Shown here one piece after another: positions 28,601 through 38,000 of a DNA stretch of 64,000 nt. This stretch comes from Trogon surrucura (lineage: Eukaryota; Chordata; Aves; Trogoniformes; Trogonidae), in assembly GCA_020746105.1 (NCBI GenBank), contig CM036624.1, positions 21,412,084 to 21,476,083 on the forward strand. Direction: 5' to 3'. Within the stretch, counting starts at the first letter, position 1. Every line of letters starts with the position of its first letter. Made by a program: the position numbers and the translations under genes. Below the pieces are notes generated by a model, which was given only the letters and a program-made list of their open reading frames with translations, was not told the DNA's origin and ran no database searches.

Positions 28601-31151
28601 GGAGTTTGGGAGTGTGCTCCAACAGGTACATGGTGAGAGGCAGATCAGGCCCTTCCTGTTCTTCTCTTCCATGCGTTTATACTCGCCGGCAGTTCAGCTC
28701 TTCCCTATATCCTCACTTTTCAGCATGTTTTGTTGTACTTCTGCTTCCAGCCTCAACCCCTATTTAAATTCTGCTGTTCCACACCCTGGTTTTCCATGTT
28801 CCTCTTTCCAGTGTTTCTTTCACTTTGTCTTTGACTTCCCTTTTTGTTAGACCCAAGATTGTACAGTCTTCTCCTGCACCAGAAAAACCGCATGGCCAAT
28901 GTTTTAGGTGGCAGCAGACAAACTTCCAGTATCAGAAGTACTGGGTAGCACATAACCGTGATTTTTGTGTCCTTTGCATTTGCGTCAGTGTTAGCAGGTC
29001 TTGCCCCATCATGCCAGCGTGTTTCCTGGAAAGCTGGGAGTGATCAAATAAGAAATTGTTACAGAGAAGAAAAGAAACAAAAACGGGTAGCAAATCAACA
29101 GATGGTGAAATGCAAGGAAGTTGGAGTTTAGGTAGCCAATGTTTGTATCAGACATCACAGAAAGAAGTAAAGCTCCTTGTTAGTCTTTGAAGTCCACTTG
29201 AATCTTTGGTCCAGTCAGAAGTACAAAGGGGTATGGGTATCAGTATGCTCCTCTAAAGCCAAAAGACTAAAAAGCAGCAGGAGCCCCTAAGCCTGCATCC
29301 TTCTGTGACTACTGAACTACTATTTCTGCAGCCCCTCGTAGAAATGGAAGAGATAAAGAGGAAAAACTGTGATGATCATGGACCTGACTGGGTCACACTG
29401 ACTTTAAGAATCACAGCTGATGAATTGAGTTCTGTCAGGTGATTCTTTGCTTGATACTGTGGCTAAACTGAAAACGTAGCCTGACTTTTCCTGGAAGTTC
29501 ACCTTACTAGGTGTATCTGCCGCAACCTGGGAGTATTCCCAAGATTGTTGTAGTACAAGCTTGTCTAGAAACACACTGGGTGTTTTTCAGGTTCTCAGTG
29601 ACGAGCCTCTTCTTAGATGTAGTGTTTCAAATCATAGCTTACTGGTGATTTGCATTTCAACTATCAGGCTGCATGCTGATGAACTTTATTTATTTTGTAT
29701 TCAGTACCTCTTACAATATAAAATTCACATTGTTTTAGATGTCCTCATCCTTCTGTGGACACAGACTGACATATTTAAAAGATTATTCAATGAGAGCGTG
29801 AGATCTTAATGCGTATGATATCTTTAGCTTCTTAAAAATCCCTACCTCTGTATTATGTAATAAAGAAATTATAGAAAGTATGATGCATGAGCACTGTTAT
29901 AAACCTTGTTAATGCAAAATAACCTTTTGTAAAACTTCTGAGAGGTTTCAAAATTAACTGCAAAGCATGCATAGTACTTAATTTTCATAACTTTTTAACA
30001 TGATGCTTTAGAAATGTTGTAAACCATGTTAATTAAGCGATAATCTCTATGGCTTTCTGTATATGAGGCAATAAAAGGCTACTGGAATAGATTACTAGGC
30101 AAAACAGAACAGAGTTTGTTTCACCTGCCTGGGAAGCCTACACACCAAATACACTGTTCTGGTTATGAAAACAAAACAAAAAAGAAACAACCCCAAACCT
30201 ACCTTTCCCTAAGGAGTTAGGTGTGTTGCACCACCACTGATTTCAGTAACCTCTGCAGGATTCTGGCATCGACCTACAGACTGTGTGAAGCCGAATTGTC
30301 TCAACTTTCATTGCCTTCATTGCTTTTGCAGTTATTTCTATTGCTTGCTTTTTGTATTCGAGTTACGTTCACAAAGTCTGTTGTGCAAACATGCAAGAAG
30401 ATGGCTCTCGCCCTGAATAATCTACTAATAAAAGTGAAATATACCCAGGGACAGGGTGTCTGATAAAGACATAGACATTAATGTATGTTGAACAGATTTA
30501 AAAAATAAAATTAATCAGTTAATGTCTTCTCCTACTGGTTACTCCTTCTCTTCGTAACCATTATCATTTATTTACTGTCTTGAAGGTGTGAAGGTAGGAG
30601 TGACTCACAGGTAACTGTACGTAACACTTCTGGTGAGTCCGTTCACCCAGGAAAAGATTCTGACTCTACTGTGGAGATAGGGAGAAATAGAAGAGTTAGG
30701 CAGGCAAGAATGACACTGTAAAAAGTTGGATTTAGCCTTGTTTCTATATAGAAAGCCTATTAATGTAGTCACAGCATAACTGGAAGTTGGTCATGCCAAA
30801 GATTCAAGCCTGTTGAAAAATCTTGACTTTAACCTGATAGCTGGTGAATCAGTGAAAGCTTCTTTTGTCTTGCCACAAATACACACAGTGCTAACTCAGT
30901 GCAATCTCTTGTGTAGTTAGCCCGACACAGGGCTGTATTATTTTCTAACAATATCCTAATGTCTCTTTCCTTTTTCTTTTTTCTCTCCAGAATGTTTGTA
31001 TGATAGAATAGCACAAGAAACTGTGGATGAAACTGAAATTGCACAGAGACTCTCCAAAGTCAACAAGTACATCTGTGAAAAAATCATGGATATCAATAAA
31101 TCATGTAAAAATGAAGAAAGGAGGGAAAGTGCAAAGTACAATTTGCAATAA
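13514..31151 (+). CDS. BEND5: BEND5, BEN domain-containing protein 5 (exons 2-6, 5' partial)
   Basis: Five exons (13514-13647, 15288-15663, 21849-21997, 26883-27096, 30991-31151) join in frame to give the last 344 residues of a BEN-solo nuclear protein. As I remember it, the human protein is about 421 residues, of which about 346 correspond to this part. Family knowledge: BEN-solo factors such as Drosophila Insensitive and vertebrate BEND5/BEND6 are sequence-specific DNA-binding repressors, mainly active in neural cells. What the sequence shows, numbered from the first residue encoded here: a charged segment (2-95), a Gln/Glu/Arg-rich coiled coil (about 102-168), an acidic and proline-rich linker (172-215), and the BEN domain (from about 221). 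A lysine cluster ATKKKKD sits within the BEN domain. Every intron is GT-AG with matching phases. Exon 1, with the start codon and about 75 residues, is missing from the window. Identification rests on near-identity to the remembered mammalian protein, especially in exons 5 and 6, and I am very sure of it. Confidence 0.96.
13648..15287 (+). other. BEND5 intron 2
   Basis: This 1.64-kb GT-AG intron begins GTACTG and has a poly-T tract just inside it (13659-13672) followed by more T-rich sequence. It ends in a strong T-rich tract and CATGCAG. I see no exon, repeat element or RNA gene. The open frame at 13816-14097 has no recognisable features. Confidence 0.9.
15288..15663 (+). CDS. BEND5: BEND5 coding exon 3 (coiled-coil exon)
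   Basis: This is the largest exon in the window: 376 bases, 125 codons plus one base. The acceptor CATGCAG ends at 15287 after a long T-rich tract, and the donor is a consensus GTAAGT at 15664-15669. The first 50 residues ([10 protein letters not shown] onward) are polar and Ser/Thr-rich and look less conserved than the rest. From about exon residue 53 a continuous heptad-like helix starts ([20 protein letters not shown]) and runs through [19 protein letters not shown] to [11 protein letters not shown]. This predicts a coiled coil for self-association or partner binding. The frame stays open for 120 bases upstream into the intron, which is chance: the acceptor and the homology both place the start at 15288. 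Confidence 0.96.
15664..21848 (+). other. BEND5 intron 3
   Basis: This is a 6.2-kb intron from a consensus GTAAGT donor to the CTGTCTAG acceptor. It is AT-rich and unique, with T runs at 17178-17190 and an A run near 19067-19080. No transposon tail or coding exon is visible. The small open frames here (for example 15821-16096, 18198-18470 and 20636-20851) show no domain or splice support. Confidence 0.88.
21849..21997 (+). CDS. BEND5: BEND5 coding exon 4 (linker)
   Basis: The exon has 149 bases. Its first two bases complete the Gly codon split with exon 3, giving [19 protein letters not shown], then [20 protein letters not shown] and KYILENGK. The acceptor is CTGTCTAG after a pyrimidine tract, and the donor is GTATTT at 21998. 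The peptide is an acidic Pro/Glu linker that leads into the conserved YYPAP...MDKYIL stretch just before the BEN domain. The repeated PEP motif (EPVEPEPE) fits a flexible spacer between the coiled coil and the DNA-binding domain. Confidence 0.95.
21998..26882 (+). other. BEND5 intron 4
   Basis: This 4.9-kb intron runs from GTATTT to CCTTCTAG. It carries a purine-rich tract of AAG/GAA units (about 23532-23579) and one sense-strand CR1 fragment (24271-24732). Apart from the CR1 reading frame I see no coding potential. Confidence 0.88.
24271..24732 (+). mobile_element. CR1 LINE fragment, ORF2 C-terminus and 3' tail
   Basis: The segment starts abruptly inside ORF2 ([20 protein letters not shown]) and runs through the family-typical stretches [35 protein letters not shown] and [20 protein letters not shown] to a stop at 24646-24648. 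The usual CR1 3'UTR follows (GGGCTAGATGGATCTTTCGA, CTTCCAACCCTGAACATTCT), ending in the short octamer tail ATTCTGTGATTCTGTA. It is 5'-truncated, as most CR1 copies are. About 125 codons remain open. It lies in intron 4 in the same orientation as BEND5. The ORF2 part encodes the far C-terminus, downstream of the reverse transcriptase core, so it has no activity on its own. Confidence 0.95.
26883..27096 (+). CDS. BEND5: BEND5 coding exon 5 (first part of BEN domain)
   Basis: The exon has 214 bases, 71 codons plus one base. It starts [20 protein letters not shown] and ends HKLSIVR, with one base passed to exon 6. The acceptor is CCTTCTAG and the donor GTAGGT at 27097. It encodes the first half of the BEN domain: the GIWVDEEKW helix region and the [17 protein letters not shown] core, followed by the basic cluster [18 protein letters not shown]. 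In BEN-domain structures the domain is all-helical and contacts DNA with basic residues near its C-terminal helices. Apparent identity to mammalian BEND5 is close to complete here, which makes this the strongest evidence for the gene assignment. Confidence 0.97.
27097..30990 (+). other. BEND5 intron 5
   Basis: This 3.9-kb intron from GTAGGT to CTCTCCAG ends in a 30-base pyrimidine tract. It contains ordinary AT-rich sequence with an A/C-rich tract at 30167-30200. The pyrimidine-rich open frame at 28503-28850 has no domain and looks like chance. No repeat element is recognised. Confidence 0.88.
30991..31151 (+). CDS. BEND5: BEND5 terminal coding exon 6 (end of BEN domain)
   Basis: The exon has 161 bases including the stop. 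The acceptor CTCTCCAG follows about 30 bases of almost pure pyrimidine. The first two bases complete the split Glu codon, and the peptide runs [20 protein letters not shown], then [20 protein letters not shown], and ends AKYNLQ before TAA at 31149-31151. It forms the last helices of the BEN domain, including the LYDRIAQE and VNKYICEKI segments. The stop codon lies within an AATAAA hexamer (31147-31152). Confidence 0.97.
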
Positions 31152-31215
31152 ATTTTGGATTTTTAATAAAGTCTTAGTGTTTTACTTAAGTGTTGTTTTT
31201 TGATTTGTGTGCCAT
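31147..31215 (+). terminator. BEND5 polyadenylation region
   Basis: Two AATAAA hexamers lie at 31147-31152 (overlapping the TAA stop) and 31165-31170. About 20 to 40 bases past the second one is a GT/T-rich stretch (around 31188-31212, including GTGTTG followed by a run of T and TTTGTGTG), which is a good downstream element for CstF. Cleavage is therefore expected near 31182-31195, giving a 3'UTR of roughly 30 to 45 bases. A later AATAAA at 31795-31800 could serve a longer form. The signals are seen in the sequence; their use is inferred. Confidence 0.75.
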
Positions 31216-31890
31216 TTTTGCTGATGGGAGAAACTGACTTGAAACGTTACTCTCATGTAACTGATTCATTTTCTGAGCAGTTCTGTCAAAGCCTTTCTAT
31301 GGTGTAACCTGCTTTTCAATAATGTAAGATATATTGTAAGTCCACTCACAATGAAATGGTGAATTTTCAAAGGTTTTTCAATGACTTGCAGTATGTTAAC
31401 TGCAGTTCTGTACATAGGTTGTAATTCTGTGAACACCAACACATTTTCTCTACATTTTGTTTTACTGGAGTTATAGGATCTAGGCTGCAGTAAACATCTG
31501 CTTAGAAGGAAGAACTGTACAAAATCCACTTTGCTATTGAAAAGGGTTTTATTGTATTTTACAAAATGTTTTTCTGAACTGAAATTTTAATCATTTGTTT
31601 TTATAAATCATTGTTTTGATCTCTAACAATATATTTGGTCAAAAACACACAAAGAACGCTTCTTTTTCACTTATTATCTTCTAGATAGATCACCATTGCC
31701 GTCATAGTTTAAAAGAAAAAAAGAACCAAAACCAAAAGAAACAACAAAGAACCCAAAGCTCTAAGTTGTAAAATCATGATAATTTATTTTAAAAAATAAA
31801 TAGATCTAACGGCAGTTCTTTTTCAGGCACCAAGGCACATTTCAGATTTCTGGTTATGGTACAAAGCTCTTCAGAATCATCCATATTACT

Positions 31891-31918
31891 ATTTGTGTAT
31901 TTGTATTTGTGTATTTGT
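31891..31918. repeat. Perfect tandem repeat, 14-bp unit, two copies
   Basis: The unit ATTTGTGTATTTGT occurs twice back to back without mismatch (31891-31904 and 31905-31918) and is followed by a partial third copy. It is probably replication slippage. Confidence 0.95.
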
Positions 31919-31976
31919 ATTTTTCAACAATCTAAAGATTGCCAGACTATGGCAAGTTTATATATATAATAGAAAA

Positions 31977-32020
31977 TTAGTAAGTCCATAATTTAACATT
32001 AGTGAGTCCATAATTTAACA
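31977..32020. repeat. Tandem duplication, 22-bp unit, two copies
   Basis: Two adjacent 22-base copies (31977-31998 and 31999-32020) share the core GAGTCCATAATTTAACA or AAGTCCATAATTTAACA and differ at one position. The duplication appears recent. Confidence 0.95.
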
Positions 32021-35000
32021 GCGGACACAGCACAAATTTAAACTGAAACTAGAAGTAATTTTCTACATTGAAGTTAAGACTTGTGATGCGCAGTTAAAAG
32101 GAATAATTTGTTGTCTGCGTTATACCTTATTGTCTGTAAGTGAAAGAAAATAACCTGAAGACTGGTTTCATGAAGGATTATGAGAATAAGGTTTCTAGAG
32201 ATAACTTAGGGCCTGGACTGATCGTTTTTGAGGATTTGTTTTATGAGTGACCTTAGTTAACTTGCCATTTATTTTATGCACGCAGGTGTGATTATCTGCC
32301 TTTCAGGCTGTCAGTTCCCAGCATTTGTTTCTGTTCTACCACTGCAGTTCTGCTTCTTGTAGTTTTGAAAGACTTAGCATTTCTTATCATCTTCCTGTAG
32401 CACTGGTACACCCTGATGGTAAGCCTGTTTCCATGTCCTGTATGCCAAGATAATTTAAAAGGAGCAGTGCAACAATTCTTTAAAGGGCTGGGGCAGGTAG
32501 AAGAAAGGGGAAGGGAGCAGAGGAGGCTTGCTAGAACTGCCGTGCCTCTTTTGGAAGAGATGGAGAAAAACACCACATTGGCTCTTCCTGGACACCACCG
32601 GTGCTTAAATGATGTCTTAATTCAGGGTGTATTTGTTTTATGCTTTGTAAAGTGCAATGTCATGATTGGCGTGTGCTAATCTAAGTAACCCGTTCTGCCA
32701 GACAGGGACGCCCCACGTTTGCTGCTCCTGTCCCTGCATTCCCGTCCCTTCCCTTAAACTGGTACTTGGGACTGTGCAGGTGTGTCAGATCTCACTGGTT
32801 TCCAAGGGTCATTTTGTAGGGGCCCGTGCCAACAGGACAACATTCATGGCGACGGATGGGAAGGAGTGTCTTTTTATGGTGGCTTATGTGTGCCCTGAAA
32901 TTGCATTTAACAGGCTAGCTTGTCTCCTGTTAATCTCAAAAATGTTCTTTGGTAGTGTTTAATGAAGTGCATAAATGTTTATGCTTCCTAATTTGGGATG
33001 CTAAATAGCAAATTAGTGTTTATAATGTCAGTGCATGTATCCTTTTATTAATTAAAGAACAAAATAGAGATAACATTGAAGAAACACTTAAACAGCAACT
33101 TTCCACTTTTCAGGTAGACTTGTGAATGTGCAAATTTGTTTTAAAAGTGGTAGTAGGGCAATGGACTAGTTAGGGGGAAAATGTCTGTAGTTTCCTGACT
33201 TTTATGGCTTTAGTACTAATGCGTTTTAATTGTAACAAATTCTTTAATGAGGAGACCATGCTGCACTTAGAAGAAAAGCCTATTTGAGACAGTATTTTAT
33301 GAAAGCTGTGAATGGCAGATTACAGTTTAATTGGAATTAGGGCTTCAGCCTGGCCCCCAAAATCAGAGATTCTTCAATCTTTTGCAAAACCAGCATCATC
33401 TTTCTAAGACTTCTTGACAGACTTGTCCCATCAGGTGTTAGTGCTGCATATTGCCAAAGAGTTTACACGTTCTCTTTGGCGAAGTTATCTTGCAAGTCTT
33501 CATCCTTTTCATCTTGGAGTTTCTATCAGCCCAGGTCCAGCAGACAGTTTTTGGCAGAGTTCAACAGGAGTATTTGGGTTCACAAAAAGTTTCACTTCCC
33601 CACATTGTGGGGAGCTAATGTATCCTTTGGACTGGGGAACTGGCATTTAATGTGTCACCTGAAGCATTGCCTTGGTTATGGTAAAGGAGTGGAACTTATT
33701 AACGGTAATATACCTCTTTATTGTATTATAACTTGAACTAAATCCTCAGATTTCTGGAAATAAGTTTTTGCTATTAATATGCGAGATTTGCACGGTGTAG
33801 TTGTAAGACAGTATGTGGAGGGCTCTGCAGGGCCAGTCACACAGGTGAACAACAGACGTGTGAACAACATCTTTACACCTTTGCTTGTCTTTTCCCTCCC
33901 CATGAACCCGGACAAAGACCATACGTCTTTCCCAGTGTGTCTGTTTCAAGTGGGGAAATGGGCTACTGTTGTGTGTTCAGGCATTAGCCAGGAAAAATAC
34001 AAACTTTAATGGGGTGTGCTTTTCTGCATTGAAACACTGATGTATAAATTAACTGTGAATTTCATTTCCCTATGTTATACAGCATTTGTGGCCAGTGCCG
34101 TTCTTGTTGGTACATTAATGCCGTAATTGTGCTTGCCTGCACGTAGTTTTGCTTTGTTCATAATGCATCTGCCATGAATCTACCATATGAAACTTTATGA
34201 AAAAATAGCACCTACTAACTTCTTCCTACTCTAGTTGAACTTCATACATGTGCATCATGTGAAACAGGAGACAATTTTGACAAAAACGAAGTAGGTTTTA
34301 TTACAACACTGTAATACCCCTCACTGATCTTTCTAAGGTTTGTGCAGTGCCATTACTTTATACTGTGAACCTGGATTTGTGAGTATGAGAGAAAAACAGA
34401 TTTAAGAGGAACTGGCTTCTTGTCCCGAGAGATCAAATGCATACTGTTTGCTTCTTTTTTTAATCAAAGAAGGAAGAAGGTATTACTGTTCTGTGAATAA
34501 TCTGATTCTTGGTTGCCACACATTGCTGCTGTAATTTGTAATATTTATGACGTGATCCATACTAAAGTGCCTTTGGCACACTTGCAAGGAAGAAAGATTA
34601 AAGTTAACAAAAAGAGCTTTATTTTCTATTAATGATTTTGTAAGGGAAATGAGCTATTATATTAAAGGAAAGAATCCTACCAGAGATTTTAAAACCTAAG
34701 TGAAGATATCTAGCCACTCAATTAAAAAATGAAATCTAGTATTTGTTAGAGAGAGAGGAAAAAAAAAAAAGAAAAAGTTAGGTTCTGCTGTTACAGGACA
34801 GGTTCAGATTTAGTGATGCTTTATAGAGTGTGGGATTTTTATTTTTAAATTCAGCTAGACTAAAAAACTTAGTCATGTCAAAGTTAATCTGTAAGTAGAA
34901 GGGGTTAAGGTTGCATTTTGTTAGCGGTTGAGCATGACTGCCCAAAGAAGGTACAATCTCCCTGCGGGAGGTCACTTCTTTGCACTGTACCTTTGATGTT

Positions 35001-38000
35001 GTATCTGATAGTTTACTATGATGCTGCTTTGTTGTCTTAAGCGTAGATTATTGTCCTCTTGGAAGTTTTAATCAGCAAGAAATTGAACTTTTTTGGATTT
35101 TGTAAAATTGGAAAGCCAATTCATGTTTCCAGACTCCAAGACTTTTGAAAAAATACAGCTAAGTGCAGGTCGTCGTTAAAATAATGATGCCTTGACGCAA
35201 AACCTTGAAGGAGTGGGAGTGTTGGGAATCGGTAATGTTCTGTATTAGCTGCAGCTCATTGGGCATTAGCTGCCTTTATAACTCTTGAGAAACCCAAATT
35301 TGGCTGGTTTCTGAAAGGGAAGCAAGCTTATGCCACATGGAGCTACACTGAGGATTATTTCAGTTTCCACCTTCTGATGTGAGAATGGCCGCTCTTCAGA
35401 AAGGTACAAAGATGAAGCTTGTACTTCTTCAGAATGAGGTGGCAGTTTTCCTGGTATTCTTGAAAATGTTTGTCATTCTATGCATGCCTTTAGTCTCGGA
35501 TTGATGAAGTCATAACATCGATTGCTTAGACTTTATTGGTGTCATTTTTTCCATCGTAACAGTGTGGAACTGTGAAGTGATTCATACAACACTGAGGTAA
35601 TAAAAATGTTATGATACGCAATCATTGCATGTTTCATGCTCAGTAGCTAATTTTTAATTTCACCATCTTGGACACTATTTCATCCCTTGAGGCTTCCTAA
35701 ATAGAAAAAGAGAATCATTTGGACTTGGAAAACAGGAACAGTGATTTAAAAAGGAATTAATTTACTTGGCTATTCATTTGCTTTACTTTTGCAATTATTT
35801 CTGCAGTTTATGTTGGAACAATAACTTTCATTCTGTGCATCAGATACCCTCTTGTTCAGTCCTGCGGTGAAATCACAGTTGTGGCATCATTTAAAAGAGG
35901 AAAATACCTCACCTATGACATCAGATGAAGTTACATTATGTCTGGATCGGAACAGAGATGAAAGTCTGGGAGGATGGGAAGAAGCTGAGCCTAAAGGATT
36001 TCTTTCTGTGCTGCCTTCTGACTAGAGAATTTCTTCCTGCAAATGAAATTTTTTCCTCCACATTTAGCAGAATAACAACTTTATGTTCCTTGTTTATTGA
36101 CAGTAAAACCTTAATGGAACTAAACTTTATTAGTATAAATGTTTAATGCACTAGGCTGCCTAGTTTCATATTAAATTTTAGTCTTTGGTGACTTGAAATT
36201 AAAGAGTCAAAAAAAATCTACTCAACACCCAAGAGAGAAGTAGGCTGGGGGTGACTTAGCTTTTATTGTAGTTTAACAATTGCTAGAGTCCTGCGAAATA
36301 TAAGAAATTATGCTTGTTGGTGCTTGTGTATCCTTTATTGTTAACAGGAGCCTTTGTGCTTTTGGAGTGGAGAAAGATGTAGGTTTCATGGGATGGGCTG
36401 ATTTTCAGAAGAACTGCTGAATGTGAAGGATGTACTGGGAGAGCAGTAGAGGGAATATGTCTTGATGGTACCACATCACACAGGTACCGGCCCCTTCCTC
36501 GTGAGACTGGAATGAAAAAGCTTATGTGTGAGAGTTTCCTATTTTTTCTTTCGTACTCAAAATTTATCTTCAAAGTCTTACCAAATGGTTATGTAAATCT
36601 TACTGTAGTTTTAAAGAAATTTTTTTTTCATGTGTTTTTTGTTTTTCTTATATTGGCAGAATATAAGTTTTAGGGGAGACATCTTTCTCCATGTGTAAAT
36701 TGGAATATTAACCAGCTGACAGTTGAAAATAGTCCATTTGGGCATTTTGTGTTTTTGAGCCAGAGGCACTGTGGTCTTTCCATATGAAGTCCTCTACAGA
36801 ATTTATGGAATTGTCTTTAGAGAATAACGCTCTAAGTAAGTAGGATTGGAGTTGGACTGGGGCAAAGCATCTGTCACCAAGTTAATATTCTGTGTTTCCA
36901 TTTCTTGAAGAGTCTTAGATTATAGAAAACTAAACCTCCTGAAAGTAGGATATTACTTTTTTTTTTTTTTTTTCCTGAATTGTACTGTAAGTTCAGCATT
37001 TCACTGTACACCCTTACAGGAAGAAACAATTGATGGTGTAGAATTTGGGGCTAAGCAGGGGTGAAGGTGATGCTGTAGCACAGTGCAAGGAACCACCCTC
37101 CTTGTTAGGATAGGGTAGGACAACCTAGAAGGGTGTCTTTAGGTATGGTCCCCTAAGGGCAACTCATCCAACAAAGGTTGTTTATTGCCACATCGGTGAT
37201 TATGTTCAACTTTCACTCTGGCTTTTCTAAACTTAAAAAGTAACTGAGATTCATTCAGCAGCTGCCAAATGCAGAGGAGAGCCCTGTGTCTGATGGTACA
37301 GGAAGGCTAGGAACAGGTTGTGGAAGAGTCATGTAGACCTTTTCACCTTCGCACTGAGAATTACAGCAAAATCTCGAGTAGTTTGATGGGCATTTTAAGG
37401 TTTCAGTCAGTGAGTTTTATTAATTAAAAAAGTCCAGTGACTCCTACATCTCCAGAATTTAACCCTTAAAAAATAGAATAACTGGCATTTTCTTCTGCAG
37501 GCAGGGAGCTCTATCAAGTGCACTTACACAGCTGTATGTTTACAGATGTACCATTATTCTGTATCAATCCATCTGTGCCACGGAAATCCACAACTCAAAA
37601 ATTTTCCTGATGTTAGCCAGCCCCATCTGTTTTCCTTGTCTTTCGTTCCTGTTCCTTCAGGAATGCAAGTGGGAGGCAGTCTTCTGTGCTTGCCTTAAAG
37701 GTAAGGAGACAGAAGCATTTCACAATTCCTGCCTTGCAAGTTGTCAGCAGGGTTCTGCAGTGAAATACCTGCTTGTTGTTGTTCTTGGAGATAAGTGACA
37801 CAGAGCTAGAGTGTTTCTCCTGTCACCGTAAGGCAGACTTTGCAGTTCAGGGACTTCACATAGCTGCATTTGCTCTTTTTTCTTACCATGCCAGAACACA
37901 GATTGTAGTAAAGAAAATCTTACATAAAGGTCTCAAAGTGGTAAGATGGTATAAGTAGATCTTTCAGGACTATAAAGAAATCTTAATTTCTCAAAACAGA

